A stretch of 64,000 nt of DNA, from assembly GCF_000002875.2 (NCBI RefSeq), contig NC_009419.2, positions 1,848,642-1,912,641 on the forward strand, given 5' to 3'. Positions 10,553 to 20,232 of this stretch are shown here, one piece after another. The notes beneath the pieces are model-generated. The model worked only from the letters and a program-made list of their open reading frames with translations, searched no databases and had not been told where the DNA came from. Both the position numbers and the translations under genes were made by a program. The DNA is from Leishmania infantum JPCM5. Lineage: Eukaryota > Euglenozoa > Kinetoplastea > Trypanosomatida > Trypanosomatidae. Within the stretch, counting starts at the first letter, position 1. Each line of letters starts with the position of its first letter.

Positions 10553-11701
10553 ATGGCCGCGCCGGGCCTATGGGTGTGCTCGAACTGCTCTGTGGAGCAG
10601 ATGGCGGAGACTACCTACTGCCACATGTGCAAGTTCGCCCGGCCAATGGATCGCCGCGGTGTGCCGCAGATTTTTTCTGGATACAACATCCACTTCAACG
10701 GCATCATCCCTCGCACGATCATGCACCCGAGCCACTCGGTGGAGTGGCGCATGGCAGAGCGCCACGGTGCTACCTGCTGCACGAGCTTCGACCCCGCAGT
10801 AGTCAGCATTCTTGTCTACCGCCCCGGCTATGAGCGCAGCGAGAAGTGCCGCACCTGCCTTGAACACCACCCGAACATTCCGTGCGTCCCGATCGCGTGG
10901 CTGCTGGACTCGCTCCTACAGTCGCGCCAGATTCATCCCTCACTCTACCGCCTGACGCGTTTGCTGCCCGTGGCAAACCCGACGGTAGGCGGCACCGACC
11001 TGCCTCACCACCAGCACCCATTCTACCAGATCAACAAGTCAGAGTACAGCATCCCCACCTCCTTCCCCCCCTCCAAGAACAAGGGGCCCAAGAAGTCCGC
11101 GGCGGCTGAGGGTGCGAATAACCAGAATGAGGTGCCGGGCGAAATGGAGGCGGCTATTCCGCCTTTCTTCGATATCGAACCGTTCCGGTGCACAGCTATG
11201 TCAGTCTTCGACGCGGCGGTGGCGTGCGCGACCGGCGTGAAAACCGAGGCTGTCGACGACGACAACGACAAGATCGAGGCTCGCAAAACGAAGCCCGGCA
11301 TTGAGCTCATTGCCGCGCAGCAGCCGAGCAACAAGGTGGACCGAGCGCTTTTCAGCGGCATGAATGTGGTGCTCACGCCATCCCTGCAGGGGCAGACGGC
11401 GGTTGTGATGACTATTCAGCGATGCGGTGGGAAGATTGCAGAGAAGCGGGAATCGCTGGAGGCGACGCTGCGGAATAATGTGACTCACGTCATCTACTCC
11501 CACGAGGACAAGAAGGATGATGTCATGATCCAGGCAGCGCACCTTATCAGTACCAACCTCCCCGGGCTTCAGCTGGCTCAATCGAACTGGCTGGAGGACT
11601 GCCTCATCCTTGGTGAGCTGTTGCCGCTTCGCGGCATGTACACTCCGACCGCAAAGCTGCTAGAGACGCTCAACAAGAAGTACACGAAGGCAAGAAGCTG
11701 A
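10553..11701 (+). CDS. RanBP2-type zinc finger plus BRCT domain protein (382 aa)
   Basis: The N-terminus carries one RanBP2-type finger: W7, C9, C12, C23 and C26 in the usual W-x-C-x2-C...C-x2-C spacing, with Gln instead of the usual Asn after the second Cys. Residues 40-135 resemble a first BRCT domain (hydrophobic core followed by VPIAWLLDSLLQ at the WL-D position). A second BRCT-like domain occupies about 255-375 and ends with the diagnostic SNWLEDCLILGELLPL. Between them lies a charged, Lys/Glu-rich linker. BRCT domains bind phosphopeptides in DNA-damage and cell-cycle proteins, so a nuclear adaptor role is likely; the substrate is unknown. I do not know a named orthologue. ATG 10553 is the first ATG in the frame. 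Confidence 0.85.
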   Translation: MAAPGLWVCSNCSVEQMAETTYCHMCKFARPMDRRGVPQIFSGYNIHFNGIIPRTIMHPSHSVEWRMAERHGATCCTSFDPAVVSILVYRPGYERSEKCRTCLEHHPNIPCVPIAWLLDSLLQSRQIHPSLYRLTRLLPVANPTVGGTDLPHHQHPFYQINKSEYSIPTSFPPSKNKGPKKSAAAEGANNQNEVPGEMEAAIPPFFDIEPFRCTAMSVFDAAVACATGVKTEAVDDDNDKIEARKTKPGIELIAAQQPSNKVDRALFSGMNVVLTPSLQGQTAVVMTIQRCGGKIAEKRESLEATLRNNVTHVIYSHEDKKDDVMIQAAHLISTNLPGLQLAQSNWLEDCLILGELLPLRGMYTPTAKLLETLNKKYTKARS

Positions 11702-14190
11702 GCCCTCTGATACTCGGTTTTCGTCCCTTGCTTGTGTGTGTTCATGGCTGCACTCAAGGATCCCTGTGCGCCCACTGCCGTGTCGCGTGTGCGTATGTGC
11801 TTTCTTCTTTTGTGATTCACACTCTTTGCTTTTCCTTCATTGCCAATGTCGTAGGTGGGTGGCGGGAGGAGGCGTTCTTCCCTCCGCCCCCGCGTCAGTG
11901 CGTGCGTGAAGCCGCATAGTGGGCCCACTTTGTGAATGCGCGTTGTGTGTGTGCGTGTATCTCTTTCTGGTCTCCATTTCTTCTGCCGCTCCTCGCCGAT
12001 ATATCGTGCAGCTGCGTCATGTTAGTCCCCCTCCTCCTCCCCCTTTTCAGGTGTTTCTATTTCGTCTTCGAGGCTTTAAACTTCTCCTGTACCGCCGCTG
12101 TTTCAGGTCACGCAAGAACGATGATGGGAACCTGCCATCACTGACGCCGTCTTCCAGGACGGCCTGTTCTTATGTTCCTACCCTCTTTTTCCACCCCTCC
12201 AGAACACTTTTGCATGGCAAAAAGCGTGGATGTAGTGGCGAGTGCGTGTTCACTCTTTTTACTGATTTTATGTGGCTTTCGTTGTCTTTGTGCGCCACTC
12301 CTGCTGCTTTCTGTTTTGCGCATTCTGCTGAGATCTTGCGTTGTCGCGGGGGGGGTGTTGCGCACGATGGCCGCACGCCTCCCCTTCACGGATGTGCGAG
12401 CAGGGGGAAGGTGCCCTCCATTCAAGGACGATGATGACCGGCGCGGATTTTGTGAACCCACCCTCCCCGTTTTGCGCTTCTGCCGTCAAGGGATTTCCCT
12501 AGTCCGGTGCTTTTGTATCTGCGTGCGTGTGAATTGTGAATTGAATGAGTGAGAACGCTGCGGGCAGTCAGGGAGACGAGGGATGAGCCCCTTCCGGTGC
12601 GTGTGTGCTGTGAGGAAGTCGACATCTGTTGCTGGGCAGCTCGCTATGGAATCGCAGCGAGCACATACGAGCACCAAGGGAGTCGGAAAAGACCTGAGGT
12701 GCTGCCGCGATGCACATGCGTTAGATTCCATGGACGAATGCGCACATTTAGGGAAGCGCGTAACGGAGTCGGTGCCCTTTCTGTTTGAATTTTCGGTTTC
12801 GAGGTAGGTATGCGCTGCCTCACACGTTCTTATGCCCGAGAAAGGCACAGAGACCAACCCTTGCGAGGCGGTGCAGCCCGAGGAACACGACACAGGAAGG
12901 GGGAATAGAAAGAGGAGGTCTTTCCGTGCGATCTCCAGCAGCAGCGACCGGAAACAGAAAACAAATGGAAATGCCTTGACTCACAGACTTCATTGTAGAA
13001 CACGGGCGGGTGGAGCCGCACTTCTTTTTCTTCACCTCTTTGTCTCTCTTTTTTTCTTAGTATGCTGCCCAAGGACATCGTTCCTTCCACGTTCCAAAAC
13101 CCCTCCCCCACCGCCACCGCCACCATCTCTCTCTGTTTTTTTTTTCCTTTCATCATCTACGTCTTTAGTGCCTTTTCTTTATTTGCCTACTTCGTCAATG
13201 TGTGTGCGTGCGCGTGCCTCTCTCCCTCTCTCTGTGGAGGAGGGGGGAGGGCAAACGTGTTGTGAGTTGGGGATAGTTGACTGCTTGAGAGGATTGGTCT
13301 GTGCGCGCATCCTTGTTCTATAGTCCTTTCCTCCTTTGGGTACCGTTCTCTTCAGTCTCTTTTTTCGTGTGTGTGTGTTGTCATTTTCTTGCCACCGTCG
13401 CGGTTCTTCGTCTATGTCTTTCTCCGTGTATGCGTGCTTGCTGGTGTGCACGTGGGTACATGCGTCGGTGCCGGTTGATTCCAGAATTTTGCGTTTTTTT
13501 TTCTACTTGTCTTCCCTCTTAGCCGATCCTTCACGCGCTTGCTTTCAGACGACTATCACGGAAGGTCACGTAACGGAAAAATGAGCACCGAAGCCAACCA
13601 AGGTCAAACGACACATCCCCATCCTCGTGACGGGGGCAGAGAGTGAGTGCATGCAGTCATAAATATGAGGCATACGTAAAAGATGCTGCTTAGGCCTGGT
13701 ACTCCTTTCTGGTGTCTTTGTCCGCGGTGGGCCTCTTCACCGCGACCCCGGCAAAGAAGTCGTGCAGCCCGTTAGTTTCCAGAGGAGTGGTAGCGTTTTT
13801 GGCATGTGTGGGCGCTGATGGCATGTCTGCCCTTGCTCCCTCCCTCGCTGCCCTCTCTCCTTGCCTCTCTTGCTTTCTGTGCGCGCCGTACACCCGCCCT
13901 CAGAGTCTCGACCTACATGTCCTCTATTCGTTGCTTTTCTTCTGCGATCCGTTTTTTTCCTGGTTTATTTTCTCCCTCGGGAACGAGCTTGCATCAGCTT
14001 CAGCGACCTCGTCTATCTGCGACGCTGGTGCGGTTGCGTGTACGTGCTTCATGCATACAGGTGCCCTCTCCTCTTCCGCGCGCCCACCCCACCGCACACA
14101 AACACACACACACACACAGACAGGTGAGGGCTACGGCATTGGTAATCTTATTTTTCTGTGTTTACCGCGTTCAAATTTCAAGCAGGATTA
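11702..14190. other. Long spacer, no gene supported
   Basis: About 2.5 kb of C/T-rich sequence with CA repeats near 14094-14120. A stretch from 12540 to 12800 is less pyrimidine-biased and holds a 74-codon ATG frame at 12583-12807, but it has no recognisable motif and I do not call it a gene. The final 400 bases are the probable 5' leader of the phosphatase gene. Confidence 0.45.
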
Positions 14191-15198
14191 ATGTTCTTCT
14201 GGATGGTGGTTGCCCTGCTGGTGGCCATCGCTATCGTGGTGACTCCAGCAGGGAAACTGGCCGCTGCCAAATGCCAGCTGTACGCCCATGGCGTTGTCTT
14301 CATGGCCAAGGCAGAGGATCTGCCAAAGGCATACAGAGGCACCAATTACATACGCATGAACACCGTCGGCGACGGCACTGGGGGCAAGCGAATGATTCGT
14401 GTCATTTTCATCCGCCACGGGCAGTCCGTGTGGAATTCGCTCTTCAACTCGTGCAACCTCGGCTTGCCTGTGCGCGTGGCGAAGGCGGCAGCTCGCGAGT
14501 TTACTGATTTCTTCACGAATCCCTTTGGCTCATGCATTATCGACTCCCCGCTGAGCAGCAAAGGCAAGAGAGAGGCGCAGGACCTCGCCAGCTTCATGCG
14601 TACTGCCAAGACGAAGATCTCCTTCGATCCAAGGACTTCAGTGGTGGTTTCTAGCAATCTGCGCCGCGCGATGGAGACGGCGCTCATCGGCGTGTCGCCG
14701 CGCCTGACGGTAACGCAGGAGCGAATCGTGATGGACTCGTCTCTACAGGAGGGCTCGCAGAACATCGACGCCCAAAGCCTCTCGACCGAGCCTGGGAAGA
14801 TTGCGCCGTGTAAGCTCGGCACCATCACCCATCCTTTGGAGCTCGCTGTCGTCTTCGACCCCTATCTGAACGCTGGAAACCGAGTGGCCGGCGTGGACGT
14901 TTACCAGCGCATGGATGAGTTCATTATGCACCTGTTTGGCGGCAGTGGTGAAGCCAATCTTGTCCCGGCCGCTGGAGGCAGCAACGCTGCCCTGAAGGAG
15001 GTGATCGTGGTGGGCCACAGCGGGTACTTCCGCAGCTTCTTCCGTCGCTTTCTCCCACCGCATTCCACTCACATCTCGAAAAAGAGCAAGATGCAAAACT
15101 GCGCCGTAGTAGCGTTTGAACTGACACGTGACGAGTCCAGCGACGAGGTAGCCGTGGAGGAGTCGACGCTAAAGGTGTTGTACAAAGGATTCGCGTGA
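14191..15198 (+). CDS. Membrane-anchored histidine phosphatase (phosphoglycerate mutase-like), 335 aa
   Basis: Member of the histidine phosphatase superfamily. The phospho-accepting motif is RHGQSVWN (R75, H76, G77); the second catalytic His lies in VVGHSGY (H276), and an acidic residue in LQEGSQN (E187) sits where the proton donor is expected. Residues 1-18 are strongly hydrophobic with no charged residue, indicating a signal anchor or signal peptide. The enzyme is therefore probably membrane-bound with its domain in the cytosol or in the secretory lumen; sequence alone does not decide. The substrate cannot be read from the sequence, and a role as glycolytic mutase is unlikely given the anchor. 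The first ATG in the frame is used. SIDER2 copy B begins about 225 bases after the stop. Confidence 0.85.
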   Translation: MFFWMVVALLVAIAIVVTPAGKLAAAKCQLYAHGVVFMAKAEDLPKAYRGTNYIRMNTVGDGTGGKRMIRVIFIRHGQSVWNSLFNSCNLGLPVRVAKAAAREFTDFFTNPFGSCIIDSPLSSKGKREAQDLASFMRTAKTKISFDPRTSVVVSSNLRRAMETALIGVSPRLTVTQERIVMDSSLQEGSQNIDAQSLSTEPGKIAPCKLGTITHPLELAVVFDPYLNAGNRVAGVDVYQRMDEFIMHLFGGSGEANLVPAAGGSNAALKEVIVVGHSGYFRSFFRRFLPPHSTHISKKSKMQNCAVVAFELTRDESSDEVAVEESTLKVLYKGFA

Positions 15199-15424
15199 AA
15201 AACGAAAAAGACGTTGTACTCTCCCTCTTTACGCCTACGCGGAGTTGGCAGAAAAGATGCTCGGGGAGGAGGAACAGAGGTCACAACGGCGCGCTTTCGT
15301 TGCGTTACCGGCTTCTCTCGGCGGTGCGGGTGCCGAAGCTGCACACTGCCGGCTTAGCATTCGTTCTCTCTTTTTCTTTTTGCCTAGTTTATCTTGGTCT
15401 CTGTTGACGGGGGAACACACCTCA

Positions 15425-15998
15425 GTGCGGTGGTGTAACAGAGCTCAGTGCCCCAGCCCTTCGGGTGCATGGGAAGAAGCCAAGCAGCCCCTCCTCCATC
15501 CCCTGCCAATGCAGCGCTGCACTTCCTCTGGTGCTGGCAGGGTCCACGTGCCCACGACGTAGGGAAGCCAGTGCGCTGCATCGCGACGGATGTCGGCGGT
15601 GTGTCAGGTCCTGGATGGCGTTGCGTCGGAGCGGCCTGCGGCAGTGCCGACGCGTCTGCGCGGCTCCAGCGCATCCGTCACCCGGCCCTCACCACCGCCT
15701 GCTGGTGTGGGGAGCCTGAGCGCCACCCCCTCCCTCTCCGAGGAGGGATGCCGCAGGTGGCGGCCGGCATGATGGGAGCGGCTGTGAGGCGGCCTGCGAG
15801 GCAGCGGGGGGGGGGGCGGGAGGAGGTCGGTGGAGCTTGAGGCAGGGGGGCCGTGCTCTCGGATGGCTGAGTCGGCGCGTTGCCGCAAAGCGTGTGTGCC
15901 GCGCTGCGTCGCAGGACTCGGTGAGGCCTGTGGCCGGCCGGCGGTGACGCGGAGTGGAGTTTGGCTCGTGTATGGCAGAGAATGGGCACGTTGAAAGA
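15425..15998 (+). mobile_element. SIDER2-type degenerate retroposon, copy B
   Basis: Same element as copy A but inverted relative to it, and in direct orientation with copies C and D. The core 15465-15975 is nearly identical to A and D, apart from a few substitutions and a longer G run (about 15808-15817). The 3' end shows the shared sequence ending in a short A-containing tail after the GGGCACGTTGA motif near 15985. It lies in the 3' region of the histidine phosphatase gene. The ORFs on both strands inside it are shared by all copies and are not genes. Confidence 0.8.
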
Positions 15999-16694
15999 AC
16001 GAACGCGATCTCTTTCGTCGAAGGGCCATGTACAGGAGTGGTTGGTGGCGCTTCGGAAAACGGAAGCGAGTATCCTGAATTAGCAAGGCCCATCCTAGCT
16101 AGGCGTGTTGTCCACCTCTGCGACTACGCAGCTCTCGCCTCCATGCTCGGTTTGATGTACACTCCCTTTGAGGGACAGGCTTGCACACGTGACAGTGCAG
16201 CTAGGTGAGTGGAAGGATGAGTGCGTGCTCACGTTTCAGTTGCCACGAGCGGAAGGGGAGTGGGTGGCGCACGTGTGGACGAGATGCGATCCTGCGGTGT
16301 CCAAGAAAGCCTCGCTGCGCGCGCACGTCATCGAGGAAGCAAACAAAAGATGAGGATGTGCCACACGGCCCTGCGCTGATGGGCTCTCACCACTTTGTGC
16401 AACTCGGGAGAGGCCGGTGTTGGGAGGGGTTTGGATGCGGCTCGGGTGCCTCTGCTCCCTTTTTCGCCGACCCAGGCTCTACTCCCCTCAGTGGACTTTA
16501 CCATGACGGAGTCTCGTGTCTTCTCCCTTGTACGCCAGTCGCCTCATCTCTCCTCATCTTTCAACTTTCCCACCATTCCTCATGCGCGTTTGATCTTCTT
16601 TTCTTCGTATGGACGACGATGTGCCTTCTGCGCCCATGCGGCGTCCTTGCCTTTGTCACCATTTCGTTCTTACTCCCCGCCGTTCAGAAGAAAA
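15999..16694. other. Spacer and 5' leader of the EF-Ts-like gene
   Basis: About 0.7 kb. The first half is mixed in composition with no supported ORF; from about 16450 it becomes C/T-rich, ending in the acceptor at 16687. Confidence 0.5.
16648..16687 (+). promoter_or_regulatory. Predicted trans-splice acceptor (polypyrimidine-AG)
   Basis: A pyrimidine-rich stretch ends in CAG at 16685-16687, eight bases before the ATG at 16695. It supports that ATG over the open but ATG-poor upstream part of the frame. Prediction only. Confidence 0.55.
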
Positions 16695-18092
16695 ATGTAT
16701 CGAAGCAGTGCGCGTGCATGGTGCTGCTGCTTCGGCGCGCCCCGCACCGCCGCGCGACGCACCTTTGTGAGTGTGCGAGAGGACGTCACGGAAGCGGAAC
16801 GGCGCCACCTCAACCAGGAGCTGCCGCCTCGCGAACTGCTGAGAGAGATGCGCACTACCGACACTGCCCCTGGCGAGGGGGACGAGGACAAGATAAAGGT
16901 CCCCGGCGACTCCTTCGGCATCATGCATAACCGAGTCGTGTTCTACAAGCCCCTGCAACGACAACCATTGTCGGGCCGAATTGGGGAGCTGATGCCGCTG
17001 GGGACCCACCCACTCCTGTGCTTCAACCCGGACACGGTGCGCCGTATGTGTAGCCGCTATGGAGTCCCTGTCGACGACGTGGTCGCGGCGCTGCGTGACG
17101 CGAGCGGCGACGTCAACCTTGCCACCGAGCTGCTTGAGCAGCGACTGGACATCGAGGTAGGCTTTGGCAGCTACGGTCTCGTCTGCTTGGAGTCGTACGC
17201 GCCGGAGACGTTCTGCTTGGTATCGTACAACCTGCCCACGTTTGCCTCCACGCAAGCCGATGAGGTGCTGGATGCGATTCATGAGCTGACGCTGTCGGCG
17301 GCAGAGCTCCCGCTCGACACCCCGCGCGACAGGCTTGTGGACAAGTTTATCAACCACTGGACGACAGAAGACGACGTTCCATGCGCGGATATGCTTCGAT
17401 CGTACAACATCACGGTACAGAACATCCTGCTGTTGCCGTTCGGCGACTACGGCGTTCAGGGCTTTCACGTGCTACTGCCAGTAAAGAAGGAGACGCCGAA
17501 CATAGGCGTGGCGGCTGCGGCGTGCTGCATGGACTTGCGCACTGGCATTCACAATCGATTCCGGTTCCATGTTGAGCGCATCGCCGACTCCGTCAGCGAG
17601 CACGTGGTGCAGGAAATGCTGCACTACAACCAGGGTGTTCACCTGCTACGCCAGCCGTACTGGTTCCGACCAGAATATAGCGTCGAGGAGTTCATCCGCT
17701 TCAAGGAGTCGCTGCTGCAGCCGAGTGCGTCGACGTTTGAGATGCGCTATGCGTTTCTGTTTGCACCACAGTATGCGCTTCCCCACTACCGCAACATCGT
17801 CGAAATGGAGAAGCTGAAGATTGCGCAGCACAAGTACGAAAAGCACTACGAGGACTTCACCGCACCGGGGAAGTGGCTGACAAGCGACAACGCCCAGCTG
17901 CAGACCGTGGCTGCCGGCGGGGGCGGGTCGAACGTGCCGGGGGGCGCTATGCACAACCACACAAACGACCCTGCGTCCATTCGAACAGCAATGGAGACCC
18001 GCACCGGTCCACTGCGACGGACGCTTGCACAGTCGATGCAAGCGCACGGGGACCGCGTCTTCAGCCGCTTTTATCGAAACAACATTCACTGA
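16695..18092 (+). CDS. Divergent EF-Ts-like (UBA/TS-N) protein, probably mitochondrial (465 aa)
   Basis: The N-terminus is Arg/Ser/Ala-rich with no acidic residue in the first 30 positions, like a mitochondrial targeting sequence. Around residues 111-150 a helix-turn segment (VRRMCSRYGVPVDDVV then ASGDVNLATELL) resembles the TS-N/UBA domain that starts elongation factor Ts. Two later blocks, GFGSYGLVCLESYAPETF and DYGVQGFHVLLPV, fall where EF-Ts carries its two core repeats that contact EF-Tu. EF-Ts recycles EF-Tu-GDP in organellar translation. The match is weak and several EF-Ts hallmark residues are not evident, so a kinetoplastid mitoribosome or other mitochondrial protein is an alternative. 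The gene end is clear: high third-position GC continues to the stop. Confidence 0.75.
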   Translation: MYRSSARAWCCCFGAPRTAARRTFVSVREDVTEAERRHLNQELPPRELLREMRTTDTAPGEGDEDKIKVPGDSFGIMHNRVVFYKPLQRQPLSGRIGELMPLGTHPLLCFNPDTVRRMCSRYGVPVDDVVAALRDASGDVNLATELLEQRLDIEVGFGSYGLVCLESYAPETFCLVSYNLPTFASTQADEVLDAIHELTLSAAELPLDTPRDRLVDKFINHWTTEDDVPCADMLRSYNITVQNILLLPFGDYGVQGFHVLLPVKKETPNIGVAAAACCMDLRTGIHNRFRFHVERIADSVSEHVVQEMLHYNQGVHLLRQPYWFRPEYSVEEFIRFKESLLQPSASTFEMRYAFLFAPQYALPHYRNIVEMEKLKIAQHKYEKHYEDFTAPGKWLTSDNAQLQTVAAGGGGSNVPGGAMHNHTNDPASIRTAMETRTGPLRRTLAQSMQAHGDRVFSRFYRNNIH

Positions 18093-19298
18093 CGGACGCC
18101 GCCGCTGGGGTGTTTTGCTTTCGCTTGTGCCCTATCTTTATCACCGCTTTCTTGCCTTTTACCTCTCTGCTCATCAAGCACTGCAACGTTGCCATCAACG
18201 GTAACGAGGCACACATGGCGGCTGGAGCTGCGTGTGATTGTGCGCGCGTGCTTGAACGAGTTCGCTACCCTCCACCTTTGGCAATGCAGGGGGGGGGGCT
18301 TGGCCACAAAACGAAACAAGACAACAAGGTACATAGGGCAGGCCACAAGCCGTGCCGAAGCCAAAAAATGCTGCATACGCAGGATGCCGCTGCCTCAGCA
18401 AATCATGGCGAATACCACCACAGCTAAGTCTCATCGTGTTTCACACCAGACTTGCAGGCTTCGGTGGCGGCAAAGACGGGCAGCCACTGGGATAGTGCGC
18501 CTCTCTTTCACCGATTTCACCTTGGTAAGGGTGTCAGCATAGGCCACGTTTCACTCTGCCGTCTCATCCCTTCTCGTCTTCTATTGCCATCTAACGTTCT
18601 GCAGCTTCCCACTATCAATCGGACTCTAATTCTCTTTGCTGCCCCTCTTTTTTTTCTGGGTCTTCATCTCCAGTGCTGCCTTTGCTTCACTTGTGTGGGT
18701 AGGTCTTTTTTTTTCCGCTTCGCTTCGGTATCTGCGCAGTGACCTCTTTCAGCGTGTGCACGCATGCACTTGTACTTGACATTGCACCCCCGTTTTTCCT
18801 TCGAGCGTTCTCCACCCGAGAAATCACGCAGAAAAGAACAGATAAGCGCGCAAAAGAGTAGATGAGAGGGGTAAATCGCAAGCAGCCGCTCACTTAAAAG
18901 ATATACGAAAACTCAAGCGTATTGTGTTTGCCCAACGAATGTAAAGGTGTATGTACGCATCGCCCGCCCCGCCCACCCCACCTCACCTCCGCGAGCCGTC
19001 GTGCGTTTTCGGTCTCCTTTCGCAAGTTCTTTCAGTTTTGTCTGCCTCGGTTGCTCCGGGCTGTGAGGAAGAGCTTCTCTCTCACCCCATTTTGCCGCAT
19101 CTCCTGCTGTACTTCTTCCAATTGCAGGCATTGGCCTTGACAGTTGTTTGCAGGCATTGCCTCTGGGAGACGTTGTTTCTCTTTGTGGCGTTTCTTCGCC
19201 ATCTTTTGCTGCCCATCAGGCCGCTGTCGCCTGTATTTCATTTCGTTGTTTTTTTGTTGTTGTTTCTCGGCTTTGCTGCCTGCACATACACACACGCA
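18093..19298. other. Spacer, no gene supported
   Basis: About 1.2 kb, with a G run near 18291-18298 and pyrimidine tracts from 18960 to 19290 that probably serve trans-splicing of the next gene (AG after a T/G-rich tract near 19152). No convincing ORF. Confidence 0.5.
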
Positions 19299-19721
19299 AT
19301 GGGGTGCGTCACGGCCCGCGCGGCCCATGATGGGATGGCCAACAGCAAGAAGAGCGGCAAGCTCTCGAGAGAGGAATCCGTGCAGACCGCCGCGGAAAAA
19401 AAGCCCAACGCGGCAGAGGTGGACTACGTTGCACAGCTTGTGGCCGGTTACACGACCGACTACCCGCAGAAAGGAGCGGTCACCACGTATGAGGACTACC
19501 GCGGCTTTGAAATCTCCACGACAAATCACGTTTCGAAGAACAAGGCGGATAAACTCTGCAAATGGAGCGACCAAGCCCTGGAAGACCGCCTGAACCTCAA
19601 TAACGACGTCTTCTTCAATCCACAGAATCCCTTCTCGTGGCCAAAGGAAGTCATCACGAACCATCTCACCTCGCCTTCCTTCGCCGATAGAAACACCGTT
19701 CAAGAGATGACGCGCAAGTGA
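19299..19721 (+). CDS. Small protein with N-terminal myristoylation/palmitoylation signal (140 aa)
   Basis: The protein starts MGCVTARA: Gly2 is the site for N-myristoyltransferase and the adjacent Cys3 a likely palmitoylation site, the dual-acyl arrangement known for Leishmania and Trypanosoma flagellar or plasma-membrane proteins. The rest is hydrophilic, Lys/Glu-rich at 20-45, with a conserved-looking block around DYPQKGAVTTYEDYRGF (about 56-72) and no membrane segment. I do not recognise the family. Inference: a peripheral membrane protein of the flagellum or cell cortex. Start choice is supported by the acylation signal itself; the upstream open frame has no ATG in a comparable context. 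Codon use is GC3-rich, like the other true genes. Confidence 0.8.
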   Translation: MGCVTARAAHDGMANSKKSGKLSREESVQTAAEKKPNAAEVDYVAQLVAGYTTDYPQKGAVTTYEDYRGFEISTTNHVSKNKADKLCKWSDQALEDRLNLNNDVFFNPQNPFSWPKEVITNHLTSPSFADRNTVQEMTRK

Positions 19722-20181
19722 GAGCTGCAGTGAACGTAGGCCGCGTTAGCCAGTGGTGCTTGTTGAACTCTTTTGTGTGTGCCCTCCTTTCCTGCTTGCT
19801 GTTGCCGAGCTGTAGGATGGAGAAGCGTCGCTGAGAAATTATCCCCTTTCGTCAGCACTGTCTGGGCACCTCCTCTGTTTTGCAATGCTCTAACCGTACA
19901 CAACACATGTGGGTTGTTTCCGAAAATGTTCCGCATGAAAGCCGCGCCTGTGCACGCTTTCTCAGCGACTTTTTTTTCTTAGATCGCCGTGTATTGTTGC
20001 TGATTCCAACACGTACCCCTTCCTATTCCCACACACCGGTGCCCGCCGTTTGGGCACCTTAGCTGTAGATGTGATCTACTATTCCAACGCCAAGCGCGTA
20101 GCCCGACTCATGCTGCGCGTACGCAAATCTACCCATGGTAAGAACACGGGGAGAAAAAGAGAGATGCTAAAAACAACAGCA

Positions 20182-20196
20182 ACACACACACACACA

Positions 20197-20232
<36 letters not shown>
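20182..20232. repeat. CA then (ACT)n microsatellite
   Basis: About nine CA units run straight into about eleven ACT units. The ORF crossing it (poly-Tyr) is a repeat artefact. Confidence 0.95.

Noticed and set aside
15448..15840. ORFs on both strands inside the SIDER2 copies (also at 3.3-3.9 kb and 50.7-51.2 kb)
   Set aside because: Identical peptides recur because the repeat recurs. SIDER elements are non-coding remnants and the frames end at element borders.
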